From an uncultured Bacteroidales bacterium (GTDB lineage Bacteria; Bacteroidota; Bacteroidia; Bacteroidales; F082): 64,000 bases of DNA. The translations under genes were made by a program, and so were the position numbers. Of the stretch, positions 16,943-25,596 are shown piece by piece. The stretch is from positions 1 to 64,000 of the forward strand of contig ONJF01000009.1 in NCBI GenBank assembly GCA_900318085.1, given 5' to 3'. The stretch's first letter is position 1; every line of letters starts with the position of its first letter. The notes beneath the pieces were generated by a model that ran no database searches, was not told the origin of the DNA, and was given only the letters and a program-made list of their open reading frames with translations.

Positions 16943-18001
16943 ATGAAAACAATGCGTTTTATTCTGGTTTTTAACATCTTTGTTGCTGTTTTTTACTCAT
17001 GCAGCACTGATGTTGATCTATATGCCGAATACAAGGATGTCCCTGTGATTTATTGCATGCTTAATCCTCGGGCTGATACGAATTATTTGAAAATTACCCG
17101 TGCCTTTTGTGGTACAAATGAAGACCCCATCAATGCCAACGAGGTGGCCTTGATTTATGATTCGAGCAACTATCCGTGTAAGTTGGATGCCCGCATTATC
17201 GAGCTGGAAAGCAGGAATAGTGGCTCCTACGAGCCTACAGGCCGTGAGATTGTGCTCGACACGATGACGCTCCACAACAAACAGGAGGGCACTTTCTATT
17301 CGCCGGACCAGCTGGTCTATTACACCACAGAACCCTTCAATGCGGGTGCCGAGGGAACGCATTATAAGTACCGCCTTATGGTGATTAAGCCCGATGGTGA
17401 CACGCTCATGGCTTTGACTGGTTTGGTGGGCAATGAGGAGTTCGAGATTATTACGAACGGATTCTCGTTCGAGGAACAAGAAACCGATGCCATGAACAGA
17501 ATCATGTTTCGTGCCGATGGCGTGGCATCTCTTTATGAAGTCTCTTTGCAGTTCAACTATCGTGAGCAATTGACGGGTCAGCAGATGAAATACAAAAATG
17601 TGAATCGTACATTTGGAGTGCGAACAATCGAAGAATTCCAAAAGGTGGAGGGGAGTGAAAACGCCTATTTTTTGGGATTCTCGGCCAACTGGCTGTTCAA
17701 TGCGCTAGCCAATGCCATTGGCAGTGATACTGTTGTCGATGCCAATCATCCAAATGTAGTGCGTTATTTCGACAATTTGGTAGTCTCTATCGATGCCGCT
17801 GGCGAGGATTTGTATTATTATTATTTAGTCAGCCAGGCCAACCAAAGCAATATGACAGGTTTCATTTCCATCTATTCCAACATAACAGGAGGTCAGGGCC
17901 TGTTCTCGTCGCGTACACAAATCAAAAAGAACTGTAGGCTGTCGAGTCGGACCTTGAGGAGCCTCTATGGCAAGTCGTCATGGGGCTTTGTGGAACAATA
18001 A
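16943..18001 (+). CDS. Lipoprotein, DUF4249-like, first of a tandem pair
   Basis: 352 residues from ATG 16943. A GTG 21 bp upstream is possible but would spoil the signal. The lipobox Cys is residue 20 (FYSCSTDVDLY). The mature part is beta-rich with many Asn/Asp. Conserved pieces shared with the next gene include STDVDLYAEYKD, GTxYSPxQxVYxTxEPF and NHPxVVRYFD. The layout fits the Bacteroidota DUF4249 lipoprotein family, often found by TonB-dependent receptor genes, although none is here. Outer membrane, periplasmic-facing or surface. It is about half identical to its neighbour by eye. Confidence 0.7.
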   Translation: MKTMRFILVFNIFVAVFYSCSTDVDLYAEYKDVPVIYCMLNPRADTNYLKITRAFCGTNEDPINANEVALIYDSSNYPCKLDARIIELESRNSGSYEPTGREIVLDTMTLHNKQEGTFYSPDQLVYYTTEPFNAGAEGTHYKYRLMVIKPDGDTLMALTGLVGNEEFEIITNGFSFEEQETDAMNRIMFRADGVASLYEVSLQFNYREQLTGQQMKYKNVNRTFGVRTIEEFQKVEGSENAYFLGFSANWLFNALANAIGSDTVVDANHPNVVRYFDNLVVSIDAAGEDLYYYYLVSQANQSNMTGFISIYSNITGGQGLFSSRTQIKKNCRLSSRTLRSLYGKSSWGFVEQ

Positions 18002-18069
18002 ATGTCCAAAAATGCAATTCTGTCCGAAAAAATGCTATTTTTGCAGTTTCTAATCAAATGAACATGACA

Positions 18070-19116
18070 ATGAAAAAACTCTTTTTGTCTCTGTCGGTAT
18101 TGGCTGTTGTATTAGGCTTCAACGCTTGTTCCACCGATGTGGATCTCTATGCCGACTATAAGGATACCCCCATCATCTACGGACTTCTGGATGCTTCCGT
18201 AGACACCAACTATATTCGCATCAACAGGGCCTTCTCGGGCAGCAACGAGAACCATATCGATGCCACCGAAGTGGCTTTGATTGAAGACTCGTGCAACTAT
18301 CCCGGCAAACTGAAAGCCTATATTGTCAAATTTAGAAATGCTTACGGCAACACCTATCAGCCGACTGGCGACACGATTTGGCTTGATACCATCACCATTG
18401 ACAACAAGGAGGAGGGCGTTTTCTATTCACCGAGACAGAAGGTCTATTTTACCGATGAACCTTTTTCGGTGAATAATGGAAGCACCAAATACAAGTATAA
18501 GCTTTTCGCTCACATAAATAACGACACCATCACCTCTGAAACGGGTGTTGTCGGCGGCGAGGACTTCAAGATCATTACCCAGTCGCTTGGTTTTGTGGCA
18601 GAGGAAAGCAATCGCTCGGGACGAATCCTGTTCACCGAAGCCGATAATGCTGTCTTCTATGATGTGGCGATGACATTCTACTATAGAGAGTCTCACAATG
18701 GCGGTCCATTCGTCGACAAGGAAGTGAACTATAGGTTCGGCGTCAAGAGTGCTGATGAACTGAACAAGGAAAGCACGATGTTCTATGTCACTTTCGCAGA
18801 AAACGCCCTGTTTACTTTGCTGAAAGAAGCCATTGGCGCTGATACGGTGGTCAACCCCAACCATCCCCATGTGGTGCGCTATTTCGATGCAAAGCCCATG
18901 AGGATCACTTTGGCCGCCGGAGGCGACGAACTGTATAACTACATTCAGGTGAACCAACAGTCGGGTTTCTCGCAAAGCATCCCCGACTATACCAATATTA
19001 GCGGTGGTCGCGGCGTGTTCTCGTCGCGCGTCAACCTGGTTCAGGATGTCAGAATCTCGCCGCGCACCCAGTCTGATCTCTATGGCATCAGCGCCTGGGG
19101 ATTCCAGCAACAATAA
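18070..19116 (+). CDS. Lipoprotein, DUF4249-like, second of a tandem pair
   Basis: 348 residues from ATG 18070 (MKKLFLSLSV), chosen because it places the lipobox Cys (FNACSTDVDLYADYKD) at residue 20 exactly as in the upstream paralogue. Two in-frame ATGs 6 and 12 bp earlier are alternatives. Domains and motifs parallel the previous gene throughout, so the pair arose by tandem duplication. A TATTTTTG box at 18036-18043 suggests its own promoter despite the short gap of 68 bp. Confidence 0.7.
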   Translation: MKKLFLSLSVLAVVLGFNACSTDVDLYADYKDTPIIYGLLDASVDTNYIRINRAFSGSNENHIDATEVALIEDSCNYPGKLKAYIVKFRNAYGNTYQPTGDTIWLDTITIDNKEEGVFYSPRQKVYFTDEPFSVNNGSTKYKYKLFAHINNDTITSETGVVGGEDFKIITQSLGFVAEESNRSGRILFTEADNAVFYDVAMTFYYRESHNGGPFVDKEVNYRFGVKSADELNKESTMFYVTFAENALFTLLKEAIGADTVVNPNHPHVVRYFDAKPMRITLAAGGDELYNYIQVNQQSGFSQSIPDYTNISGGRGVFSSRVNLVQDVRISPRTQSDLYGISAWGFQQQ

Positions 19117-19136
19117 ACCAACAAACATCGTTACCT

Positions 19137-20009
19137 ATGATTCGTTCCATGACGGGCTACGGCATTGCCGAGCAGACTTACGATACCAAGAAAATCGTGG
19201 TCGAAGTCAAGACCCTCAACAGCAAGCAACTCGACCTTCAGGTGAAGCTGCCCAACGAGCTGCGCTTTGCTGAACTTGACTTCCGTAACAGCGTCGGTGC
19301 CAAGTTGCAACGCGGCAAGGTGGATGTGACCATCTCCGTCACCGATACCGACTTGACGCAGTCGTACCATATTGACCAAGACATTGTGAAGGCATACAAA
19401 GAGCAGATAGAAACCATCTCGTCCCAGTTGGGCATCGCCCCTGCTGCCGATATGGCTACACTCTTGTTTAGGATGCCGGGCATCTTCAATGTGCCTGCCG
19501 AGAACTATGATGAAGCTTTCGTGGCCAAAGTGGGTGAGACCCTCGACCAAGCCCTTGACATCGTTGACGGATTCCGCCTCCAAGAAGGCAACACACTGAA
19601 GCAGGACCTGTTGCACCGCGTGGCATTGATTCTCGATTTGCTGGGTCAGGTGGAGCCCTACGAGAAGAGCCGTCATGAAGTCATCAAGCAACGCATTACC
19701 AAGAACCTCACGGAGTTGACCACTTCTGGACAATACGATGAGAACCGCTTCGAGCAGGAGTTGATCTATTATCTCGAGAAACTTGATATTACCGAGGAAA
19801 AGGTGCGTCTGCGCCAGCATTGCAACTATTTCAACGAGAGTTGCGACGACGATCAGGCAGGCAAGAAACTCGGATTCATCGCCCAGGAGATGGGCCGCGA
19901 AATCAATACCCTTGGCTCGAAAGCTAATGAGGTGAACATCCAGAAAATCGTCGTCAAGATGAAGGACGAACTGGAGAAGATAAAAGAGCAAGTTTGTAAT
20001 ATTTTGTAA
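19137..20009 (+). CDS. yicC: YicC/YloC-family endoribonuclease
   Basis: 290 residues starting MIRSMTGYGIAEQ, the invariant family N-terminus (MxxSMTGxG). The C-terminal domain includes LRQHCNYFNES, GKKLGFIAQEMGREINTLGSKAN, the second family hallmark. Members are hexameric metal-dependent endoribonucleases acting on RNA in the cytoplasm. The order yicC, gmk, nadD is a common arrangement in Bacteroidota and suggests a housekeeping cluster. Confidence 0.93.
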   Translation: MIRSMTGYGIAEQTYDTKKIVVEVKTLNSKQLDLQVKLPNELRFAELDFRNSVGAKLQRGKVDVTISVTDTDLTQSYHIDQDIVKAYKEQIETISSQLGIAPAADMATLLFRMPGIFNVPAENYDEAFVAKVGETLDQALDIVDGFRLQEGNTLKQDLLHRVALILDLLGQVEPYEKSRHEVIKQRITKNLTELTTSGQYDENRFEQELIYYLEKLDITEEKVRLRQHCNYFNESCDDDQAGKKLGFIAQEMGREINTLGSKANEVNIQKIVVKMKDELEKIKEQVCNIL

Positions 20010-20044
20010 TAGCCCTTGGCTCCTGACGATGGGCTGTTAGCAGT

Positions 20045-20099
20045 TTTACCCCATAGTAGGAGATTGCGGATCAAGTCCGCAATGACGATTCAGGGTAAA
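20045..20099. repeat. Nested inverted repeat between yicC and gmk
   Basis: Outer arms TTTACCC (20045-20051) and GGGTAAA (20093-20099). Inner hairpin TTGCGGA (20064-20070) and TCCGCAA (20076-20082), loop TCAAG. It is followed by a short stretch repeating variants of AGCCAGAAGC. A dispersed REP-like element is likely. Confidence 0.6.
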
Positions 20100-20146
20100 G
20101 CAGCCAGAAGCCAAGAGCCAGTAGCCAGAAGCAATAAAAAACAACC

Positions 20147-20749
20147 ATGAAAGGAAAACTTCTAATCTTCAGCGCCCCATCTGGATCGGGCAAGACCACA
20201 TTGTTGAATCATGTCATGGCCAACATCCCGGAGATGGCTTTTTCGGTTTCGGCCACCACGCGTCCGCCTCGCGGCGAGGAGGTGAACGGTCGCGAGTATT
20301 ATTTCCTCACGATGGAGGACTTCAAACAGCGCGTCGAGAATGGTGAGTTCCTCGAATGGGAAGAGGTCTATCCAGGCCGTTGCTACGGCACCTTGCTTGC
20401 TGTAGTCGCCCAGATGCAGGAAGACGGCAAGCATGTGGCCTTCGATGTGGATGTGTGTGGCGGCGTGAACATCAAAAAACACTATGGCGACCAGGCCTTG
20501 TCGGTTTTCATCCAAGCCCCATCGGTGGAGGTGCTGCGCGATCGTCTTATCAAGCGCGGGACAGATTCGATGGAAGAGATTGAAAACCGTGTCGCCAAGG
20601 CCGAATGGGAGACCGAGTTTGCGCAAGGCAAGTTCGACCGCACTATCATCAACGATGACCTCGAGACTGCCAAGCGCGAGATTCTTGAGGTGGTCACGGA
20701 ATTCCTCAATGACAACCCGGTGGAGGCCGCCGACCCTGTAGTCTCGTAG
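20147..20749 (+). CDS. gmk: Guanylate kinase
   Basis: Phosphorylates GMP to GDP with ATP. 200 residues. P-loop SAPSGSGKTTLL (residues 9-20) and the GMP-binding SATTRPPRGEEVNGREYYF are plain. VFDVDVCGGVNIKK carries the following conserved segment. The last codons and stop are embedded in a short duplicated sequence shared with the nadD leader, so the exact C-terminus (DPVVS) is probably not conserved. Confidence 0.97.
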   Translation: MKGKLLIFSAPSGSGKTTLLNHVMANIPEMAFSVSATTRPPRGEEVNGREYYFLTMEDFKQRVENGEFLEWEEVYPGRCYGTLLAVVAQMQEDGKHVAFDVDVCGGVNIKKHYGDQALSVFIQAPSVEVLRDRLIKRGTDSMEEIENRVAKAEWETEFAQGKFDRTIINDDLETAKREILEVVTEFLNDNPVEAADPVVS

Positions 20750-20767
20750 TCCCGCAGTCTCGTAGTC
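20738..20767. repeat. 14-bp direct repeat across the gmk stop and nadD leader
   Basis: GTAGTCTCGTAGTC (20738-20751) and GCAGTCTCGTAGTC (20754-20767) differ by one base. The first contains the gmk stop codon and the second abuts the nadD ATG. Confidence 0.75.
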
Positions 20768-21343
20768 ATGAAAAAAATAGGCATTTACTCTGGCTCGTTC
20801 AACCCCATCCACCACGGCCATGTGATGCTGGCCAATTATTTGGTCGAGTTCTCCGACTTGGATGAACTATGGTTTGTGGTCACGCCACAGAATCCTTTGA
20901 AGAAAAAAGAGGATTTGCTGGACGACGACGAGCGTCTCAAGATGGTCCAACTTGCCATCGGCGACGATCAGCGTATTCGGGTCAGCGATGTGGAGATGCA
21001 CTTGCCAACGCCGTCCTATACCATTAATACCCTAACTGCCCTCTCGGAGCAGTACCCCGACTGTGAGTTCGTGTTCATCTGCGGCATGGACAGCCTGCAG
21101 AACCTAAAGAACTGGCGTGAATACCAGAGGATTCTCGACAACTATGAATTGCTGGTGTTCCCTCGTGAGGGTTACGATGGGGGAGAGCTCATTAATTATC
21201 CTTCGGTCACGGTGTTGAAGACCCCGATTTTGGAGATTTCGTCCACCTTCATCCGCCAATGCATCAAGGAAGGGCGTTATGTGCGGTATTTTATGCCAGA
21301 GAAGGCATACCAATACATGAAGGAACATCGGTTTTACGAGTAA
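20768..21343 (+). CDS. nadD: Nicotinate-nucleotide adenylyltransferase
   Basis: 191 residues. Transfers AMP to nicotinate mononucleotide in NAD synthesis. The nucleotidyltransferase signature is GSFNPIHHGHVMLA (HxGH-type, residues 9-22), and LEISSTFIRQCIKEGR near the end is the ISSTxIR motif. TPQNPLKKK is the usual substrate loop. Eighteen bases separate it from gmk, so co-transcription is likely. Confidence 0.96.
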   Translation: MKKIGIYSGSFNPIHHGHVMLANYLVEFSDLDELWFVVTPQNPLKKKEDLLDDDERLKMVQLAIGDDQRIRVSDVEMHLPTPSYTINTLTALSEQYPDCEFVFICGMDSLQNLKNWREYQRILDNYELLVFPREGYDGGELINYPSVTVLKTPILEISSTFIRQCIKEGRYVRYFMPEKAYQYMKEHRFYE

Positions 21344-21359
21344 GAAAAAGACATCTGAT

Positions 21360-21476
21360 AGATTCCCTTTGGGAATGGTAATTGTCATTAGTATCACTTG
21401 TGGCGTTTACAGTACGCAAGCTCCTTAAGCCGCCGCCAATAAACTATTAATGATACTCCATTCCCGTAGGGAATCT
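21360..21476. repeat. MITE-like element with 19-bp terminal inverted repeats (element A)
   Basis: Left arm AGATTCCCTTTGGGAATGG (21360-21378) and right arm CCATTCCCGTAGGGAATCT (21458-21476) pair at 17 of 19 positions. An internal GCGT...ACGC hairpin lies near the middle. The right arm ends on the first base of the rsmA stop codon complement. It encodes no protein. Confidence 0.7.
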
Positions 21477-22243
21477 CAACCAATCAAATTTGTCAAATCA
21501 ATAAACTCCTGAACCGAGAGTTGCTCGGGGCGTTTGTTGAAGACCTCGTTTTCGATGATTTCAGGGCGGAGCAGCGGGCGCAGCGAGTTGCGCATGGTCT
21601 TGCGTCGTTGGTTGAAGGCCTGCTTGACGATGCTCACAAATAGTTTCTCGTCGCAGCCCAAGTCGGTGATGGCATTGCGCCGCATCTTAATGACTGCTGA
21701 CTTCACCTTCGGGGGAGGGTTGAAGACATTCTCATGTACGGTGAAGAGGTAGTCGATGTCGTACCAAGCCTGCATCAGTACGCTCAAAATGCCATAGGTC
21801 TTGCTGCCTTCTTTGGCAGCCATTCTTTCTGCCATCTCCTTTTGCACCATACCTACCACCTCAACGACCTGTTCCTTGTATTTCAGCACTTGGAAGAAAA
21901 TCTGACTACTGATGTTGTAAGGGAAATTTCCGATGATGGCCATGTTTTGTTGCCCGAATTGGCCAAGGTCGGTGCGCAGGAAATCACCTTCAATAAGACG
22001 CTCGCCGAGCATGGGGAAATGCGCTTTCAGGTAGGCGATGGACTCCTTGTCGATTTCAATGACATGGAATTTATCCAAGATGTCATGTACCATGAATTGC
22101 GTCAGCACGCCTGTGCCAGCTCCCACCTCGATGACACTCTCCACATCGGGTGACAGTTGTTCTACAATGCGTTGGGCAATATTCTGGTCAGTCAGGAAAT
22201 GCTGGCCTAGGCTCTTCTTGGGTCTAACATCATACATTGTCAA
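21476..22243 (-). CDS. rsmA: 16S rRNA (adenine1518/1519-N6)-dimethyltransferase
   Basis: 255 residues, also called KsgA. It dimethylates two adenines in the 3' hairpin of 16S rRNA during small-subunit assembly. KKSLGQHFL opens the family, VIEVGAGTGVLTQ is the SAM-binding glycine motif, and IGNFPYNISSQI is the NxPY catalytic motif. RRKTMRNSL near the end is also typical. It is flanked on both sides by inverted-repeat elements. Confidence 0.97.
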   Translation of the reverse strand: MTMYDVRPKKSLGQHFLTDQNIAQRIVEQLSPDVESVIEVGAGTGVLTQFMVHDILDKFHVIEIDKESIAYLKAHFPMLGERLIEGDFLRTDLGQFGQQNMAIIGNFPYNISSQIFFQVLKYKEQVVEVVGMVQKEMAERMAAKEGSKTYGILSVLMQAWYDIDYLFTVHENVFNPPPKVKSAVIKMRRNAITDLGCDEKLFVSIVKQAFNQRRKTMRNSLRPLLRPEIIENEVFNKRPEQLSVQEFIDLTNLIG

Positions 22244-22253
22244 TCATTGTTTT

Positions 22254-22421
22254 AACTACAGATTTGACAGATCTTACCGATTCGTGTCTGAAAATTGTAT
22301 GTCGCAAGCTCCTGATTGTTACAGATGTACTATCTGCTGATGGTAGGAATCTGTACCAATTGGCACTTGTGCCTCTGAATTTCATTGTCGGGAATCTGTT
22401 CCATCTGTGTAATCTGTAGTT
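22254..22421. repeat. MITE-like element with 19-bp terminal inverted repeats (element B)
   Basis: Left arm AACTACAGATTTGACAGAT (22254-22272) and right arm ATCTGTGTAATCTGTAGTT (22403-22421) pair at 17 of 19 positions. It fills the gap between the rsmA start and the stop codon of the next minus-strand gene, whose TAA lies on the right arm's last bases. Confidence 0.7.
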
Positions 22422-24271
22422 TATTGCAGTTTCCTATAGTTTTTCTTCGCTTGGGCAGTATAGATACTCGTCGGGTATTCGTCAATCAACTTCTCGTAAT
22501 GCTGTTTTGCCGATTCCTTGTCCTTTAACTCGTTTTGCTCGATCATGGCGGCATGCATAAGGGCAGCATCTGCCATATAGCTGTCGGGATATTGTTCGAC
22601 AATCTGCAGGAACAGTTGTTCTGCAGTGTCGAAGTCTTTGCGGTTCTCCTCTATCTCTGCTTTGCGAAACAGGGCATGCGGCTTGCTGACATAGTTTCCT
22701 GTAGCGACGATGTCGTCGAGTATGGCGATGGCTTCGTCTTCTCGTTGTTGGTAGATCCTGTAGTCAGCGCGGGCCAAGCGGTTGAGTTCTGTACCCGTAG
22801 TGTCGGCTTCCAGGTTGTCCTTGATGACCAAAGAGAGCGTCATGGCATCGTTGGCGATGAGTTTCGAAGTGGCGGCTTTCAACACCTTCAGTTGTCCCAA
22901 GGCCCATTCATATTCTCCTATAAAATACCGTAACTGGGCATTTTTGAAACGGGCTTCATGGCCGAGTGGCTCCTCTTTTAGGCTCTTGTCGACTTGGCTG
23001 TAAAGCAGCGTGGCTTCCCATACCTCGTCTTCACGCAGGTAGATGTCGGCGAGTTTCAGCTTGAGTTCGGCTTTGTCTTGCCTGTTTCCTACGGTTTCGA
23101 TGGTCTTGGAGAGCAGTTCGATAGCTTCTTGAGAACGGCCTAGCTGATAGGTCATGATGTCGGCTTGTGTCAAGGTGAGTCGGGTCAGGTCGTTGGTGCC
23201 GACATCCTCATAAGCCTCGTCGATGCGTTTTGACAATCTTTCGTACGCCTTGTTGTCTGTGCTATTGATGGCTAGCAGCTTCATATAGTCCGCCTTGATG
23301 GTACCACATAAGGCTTGCCCATAGAAAGGGCTGCTCTTGCCTTTCTCCATAATGTAGGAGTAGCCTTGCTTGGCGATATCAAACTGCTTGTTGTTCAAAC
23401 AGATACTAGCCAGATTGTTGATTTGTGCGTCTTGGTCGTGGGTCTTGCGGTCGATGCTTTGGCTTTGGGCCAAGGCGATATCGTAGTCTTCTTGTTGCAA
23501 GGCAAACCAGACGAGGAGTTGGGCAAGTTCCAGGTTGTCGGGTTTTTCTTGGGTCCGTTTCAGCAGGGCAAGGCGCAACTCGTCGGAAATGCTGTTGTTT
23601 ACATCATAGAACATCATGGTCTGCAGGCGATTGCGGATGTTGTTGTATTGTCCTGGATGTGTCTCCAGTTCCATGAAGTAATACCGGAAAGCCTCTGGGT
23701 AGTTTGCGGTCGCCTGGTAGATGTAGGCTTGGTCCATGTAGAAGGTCTCTTTGCCTTCCAGCAAGGTGTTGCCTTTCTCAAGGACGTTCAAGGCCATATC
23801 GTATAAGCTTCGGGCTTGGAAGGCGTAGCTGAGGTTGCGGATGGTGGGAGCGTGGTCGGGAAGGTCTTTGGTCAGTTCCTTGAATTGCTTTTCAGCTTTG
23901 TTGTCGTTGCCTTGCTGTAGGTAGACATATATGAGGTCGACGGCGGTCTTGTAGTTGCTGGGATTCTTTTTGGCATAAGCCTTAAGTTCGCGTTCCGCCT
24001 TGTCATAGTCTTTCAGCGCCAGCAAGCATTCTATGTATTGCTGGAAGTAATGCGCCATCTCGGTCTTGTCGTATAGCTTTTTATAGAGGTCACGGGCTAG
24101 CTCGTATTCTTGCTCGCGATAGTATTGGCTGGCTAGCTGTTCGTCTATCTGGACTTGTTCCTTCAGTTGCGCGTTCATCCGTTTGCCTTTTGGAGCGGTG
24201 TCGATTTGTGCGTTCACCTGAAGGACGAACCCCATGAAAAGAAAAGATAGTATGGCGAAGGATCGTGTCAT
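22421..24271 (-). CDS. Secreted TPR-repeat protein
   Basis: 616 residues from ATG 24271 (MTRSFAILSFLF), preferred over an upstream codon because it begins the signal peptide, which ends at VNA before QIDTAPKG. The rest is alpha-helical with numerous TPR-like pairs (LARDLYKKLYDKTEMAHYFQQYIECLLALKDYDKAERELK; DTAEQLFLQIVEQYPDSYMADAAL). The closing repeat, HYEKLIDEYPTSIYTAQAKKNY, resembles the BamD/YbgF type. Periplasmic. Such proteins scaffold envelope complexes, but the partner is unknown. It follows the small lipoprotein gene by 14 bp, so the two form an operon. Confidence 0.8.
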   Translation of the reverse strand: MTRSFAILSFLFMGFVLQVNAQIDTAPKGKRMNAQLKEQVQIDEQLASQYYREQEYELARDLYKKLYDKTEMAHYFQQYIECLLALKDYDKAERELKAYAKKNPSNYKTAVDLIYVYLQQGNDNKAEKQFKELTKDLPDHAPTIRNLSYAFQARSLYDMALNVLEKGNTLLEGKETFYMDQAYIYQATANYPEAFRYYFMELETHPGQYNNIRNRLQTMMFYDVNNSISDELRLALLKRTQEKPDNLELAQLLVWFALQQEDYDIALAQSQSIDRKTHDQDAQINNLASICLNNKQFDIAKQGYSYIMEKGKSSPFYGQALCGTIKADYMKLLAINSTDNKAYERLSKRIDEAYEDVGTNDLTRLTLTQADIMTYQLGRSQEAIELLSKTIETVGNRQDKAELKLKLADIYLREDEVWEATLLYSQVDKSLKEEPLGHEARFKNAQLRYFIGEYEWALGQLKVLKAATSKLIANDAMTLSLVIKDNLEADTTGTELNRLARADYRIYQQREDEAIAILDDIVATGNYVSKPHALFRKAEIEENRKDFDTAEQLFLQIVEQYPDSYMADAALMHAAMIEQNELKDKESAKQHYEKLIDEYPTSIYTAQAKKNYRKLQ

Positions 24272-24285
24272 GGTATTGTTGGCGC

Positions 24286-24789
24286 CTATTGTTTGCCTTT
24301 GAGGACATTCAGTTCGTTTTGGCATGAGCCAAAGCGGTCTTTAAAATAGCTCACTTGGTTGTTTAGGAGTTCGGCATGTTTGGTCTCGTCTTCGAGATAT
24401 ATCGCTGCCAACGAGTCGGATAAGTAATGGCTTGCGATGTCGTTCCCAAGGCAGTCAAGTCTATAGAGGGTTGAGTCGATGTCGGCCTGAATCGAAGGTT
24501 GGGTAGCCTTGAATTGGTCAAGATAGGCTTTGGTGAGTTGTAGCTCTTGGAAGACTTCGTCGATGGCTTCAGGATGCATGTATTGCAAAAGCGAGTCGCA
24601 AGTGATGAAGTCGCGTTCAAGCGTTATGAATTCGTTGGCTTTGATTTGTTCAAGTGTTTTGGCGTCGGCCTTGAGTTGTTTTTTGAGGGCTTCTATTTTT
24701 TCGATATCGGTCTTGGGCTCGGTCTGGCAACCGACGAGCAGCAGCCCAACGAGCAAAACCTTCAGAAAAGAGCGTATTCTAGAAATCAT
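24286..24789 (-). CDS. Small helical lipoprotein of unknown function
   Basis: 167 residues. The lipobox is LLVGCQTEP (Cys21). The mature part is almost wholly helical and charged, with likely coiled coil around residues 30-110. It is the first gene of a two-gene operon with the TPR protein, so it may anchor or partner that protein at the membrane. A TATCTTTG box at 24819-24812 (minus strand) is a candidate -7 element. I do not recognise a family. Confidence 0.7.
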   Translation of the reverse strand: MISRIRSFLKVLLVGLLLVGCQTEPKTDIEKIEALKKQLKADAKTLEQIKANEFITLERDFITCDSLLQYMHPEAIDEVFQELQLTKAYLDQFKATQPSIQADIDSTLYRLDCLGNDIASHYLSDSLAAIYLEDETKHAELLNNQVSYFKDRFGSCQNELNVLKGKQ

Positions 24790-24851
24790 GGTCTTTTGTT
24801 TGAATGGTGCGCAAAGATACGCATTTTGACGGAAACACTTCTGTCATAGCA

Positions 24852-24886
24852 TAAAAAATCCCGACCATCATGAAGGTGGTCGGGAC
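24852..24886 (-). terminator. Terminator of the rplU-rpmA operon
   Basis: On the minus strand GTCCCGACCACC pairs with GATGGTCGGGAT around a TTCAT loop and is followed by TTTTTTA. Confidence 0.88.
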
Positions 24887-24909
24887 AAAACGGTATGCTA
24901 TGAATACGA

Positions 24910-25182
24910 TTACTCAGTGATTTGTCCTTCAACAGGAACAATGTTGACGAAGGATCTACCTTCTCTCTTCTTCTGGAATTCCACGATGCCGTCGCACAAG
25001 GCGTACAGCGTGTGGTCTTTACCCATGCCGACATTCTTGCCAGGATAGTGCCTGGTGCCGCGCTGACGGACGATGATGTTGCCAGCGATGGCGGCTTGTC
25101 CACCGAAAAGTTTCACTCCGAGTCGCTTGCTAGCTGACTCACGACCGTTCTCGGAACTACCTACACCTTTTTTGTGTGCCAT
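24910..25182 (-). CDS. rpmA: 50S ribosomal protein L27
   Basis: 90 residues with the canonical [16 protein letters not shown] start. L27 reaches into the peptidyl-transferase centre. The sequence [21 protein letters not shown] is the core motif. It lies 25 bp after rplU on the same strand, the usual operon order. Confidence 0.98.
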   Translation of the reverse strand: MAHKKGVGSSENGRESASKRLGVKLFGGQAAIAGNIIVRQRGTRHYPGKNVGMGKDHTLYALCDGIVEFQKKREGRSFVNIVPVEGQITE

Positions 25183-25207
25183 ATCTCTTTAAGTTTTTTC
25201 GGGTTGA

Positions 25208-25519
25208 TTATTCAGTGATGTTTTCAATCTGGATCTTGCTCAGATACTGACGGTGACCGTTAGAAGTCTGATATCCTTTTCTTCTCTTCTTCTTGAAAAC
25301 GATAATCTTGTTGCCTTTGAGGTGCTGCATCACCGTGGCTTCGACACTGGCGCCGGCTACCGTCGGGGCTCCCACTTTCGTCGAACCGTCGTTTCCAATC
25401 AATAACACTTTGTCGAAAGAAACCTTGCTTCCTTCTTCTTCATGCAGTCTGTTGACGAAGATTTGCTGACCCTTCTCAACTTTGAACTGTTGTCCTGCGA
25501 TTTCTACTATTGCGTACAT
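25208..25519 (-). CDS. rplU: 50S ribosomal protein L21
   Basis: 103 residues from ATG 25519 (MYAIVEIAGQQFKVEKGQ), the family start. The open frame extends 23 codons upstream but crosses the promoter. The C-terminus KRRKGYQTSNGHRQYLSKI is typical. L21 binds 23S rRNA and neighbours L20. First gene of the rplU-rpmA operon. Confidence 0.98.
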   Translation of the reverse strand: MYAIVEIAGQQFKVEKGQQIFVNRLHEEEGSKVSFDKVLLIGNDGSTKVGAPTVAGASVEATVMQHLKGNKIIVFKKKRRKGYQTSNGHRQYLSKIQIENITE

Positions 25520-25567
25520 TTCTCGATATCTTTTAATTAGATACTTTCTCTCGTTTTTTTCGGACTG

Positions 25568-25596
25568 CAAAAATACACATTTTTTCAATCGGTCAA
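25568..25596 (-). promoter_or_regulatory. Promoter of rplU-rpmA
   Basis: On the minus strand TTG (25596-25594), 18 nt, TATTTTTG (25575-25568). It lies 49 bp upstream of the rplU start. Confidence 0.55.
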
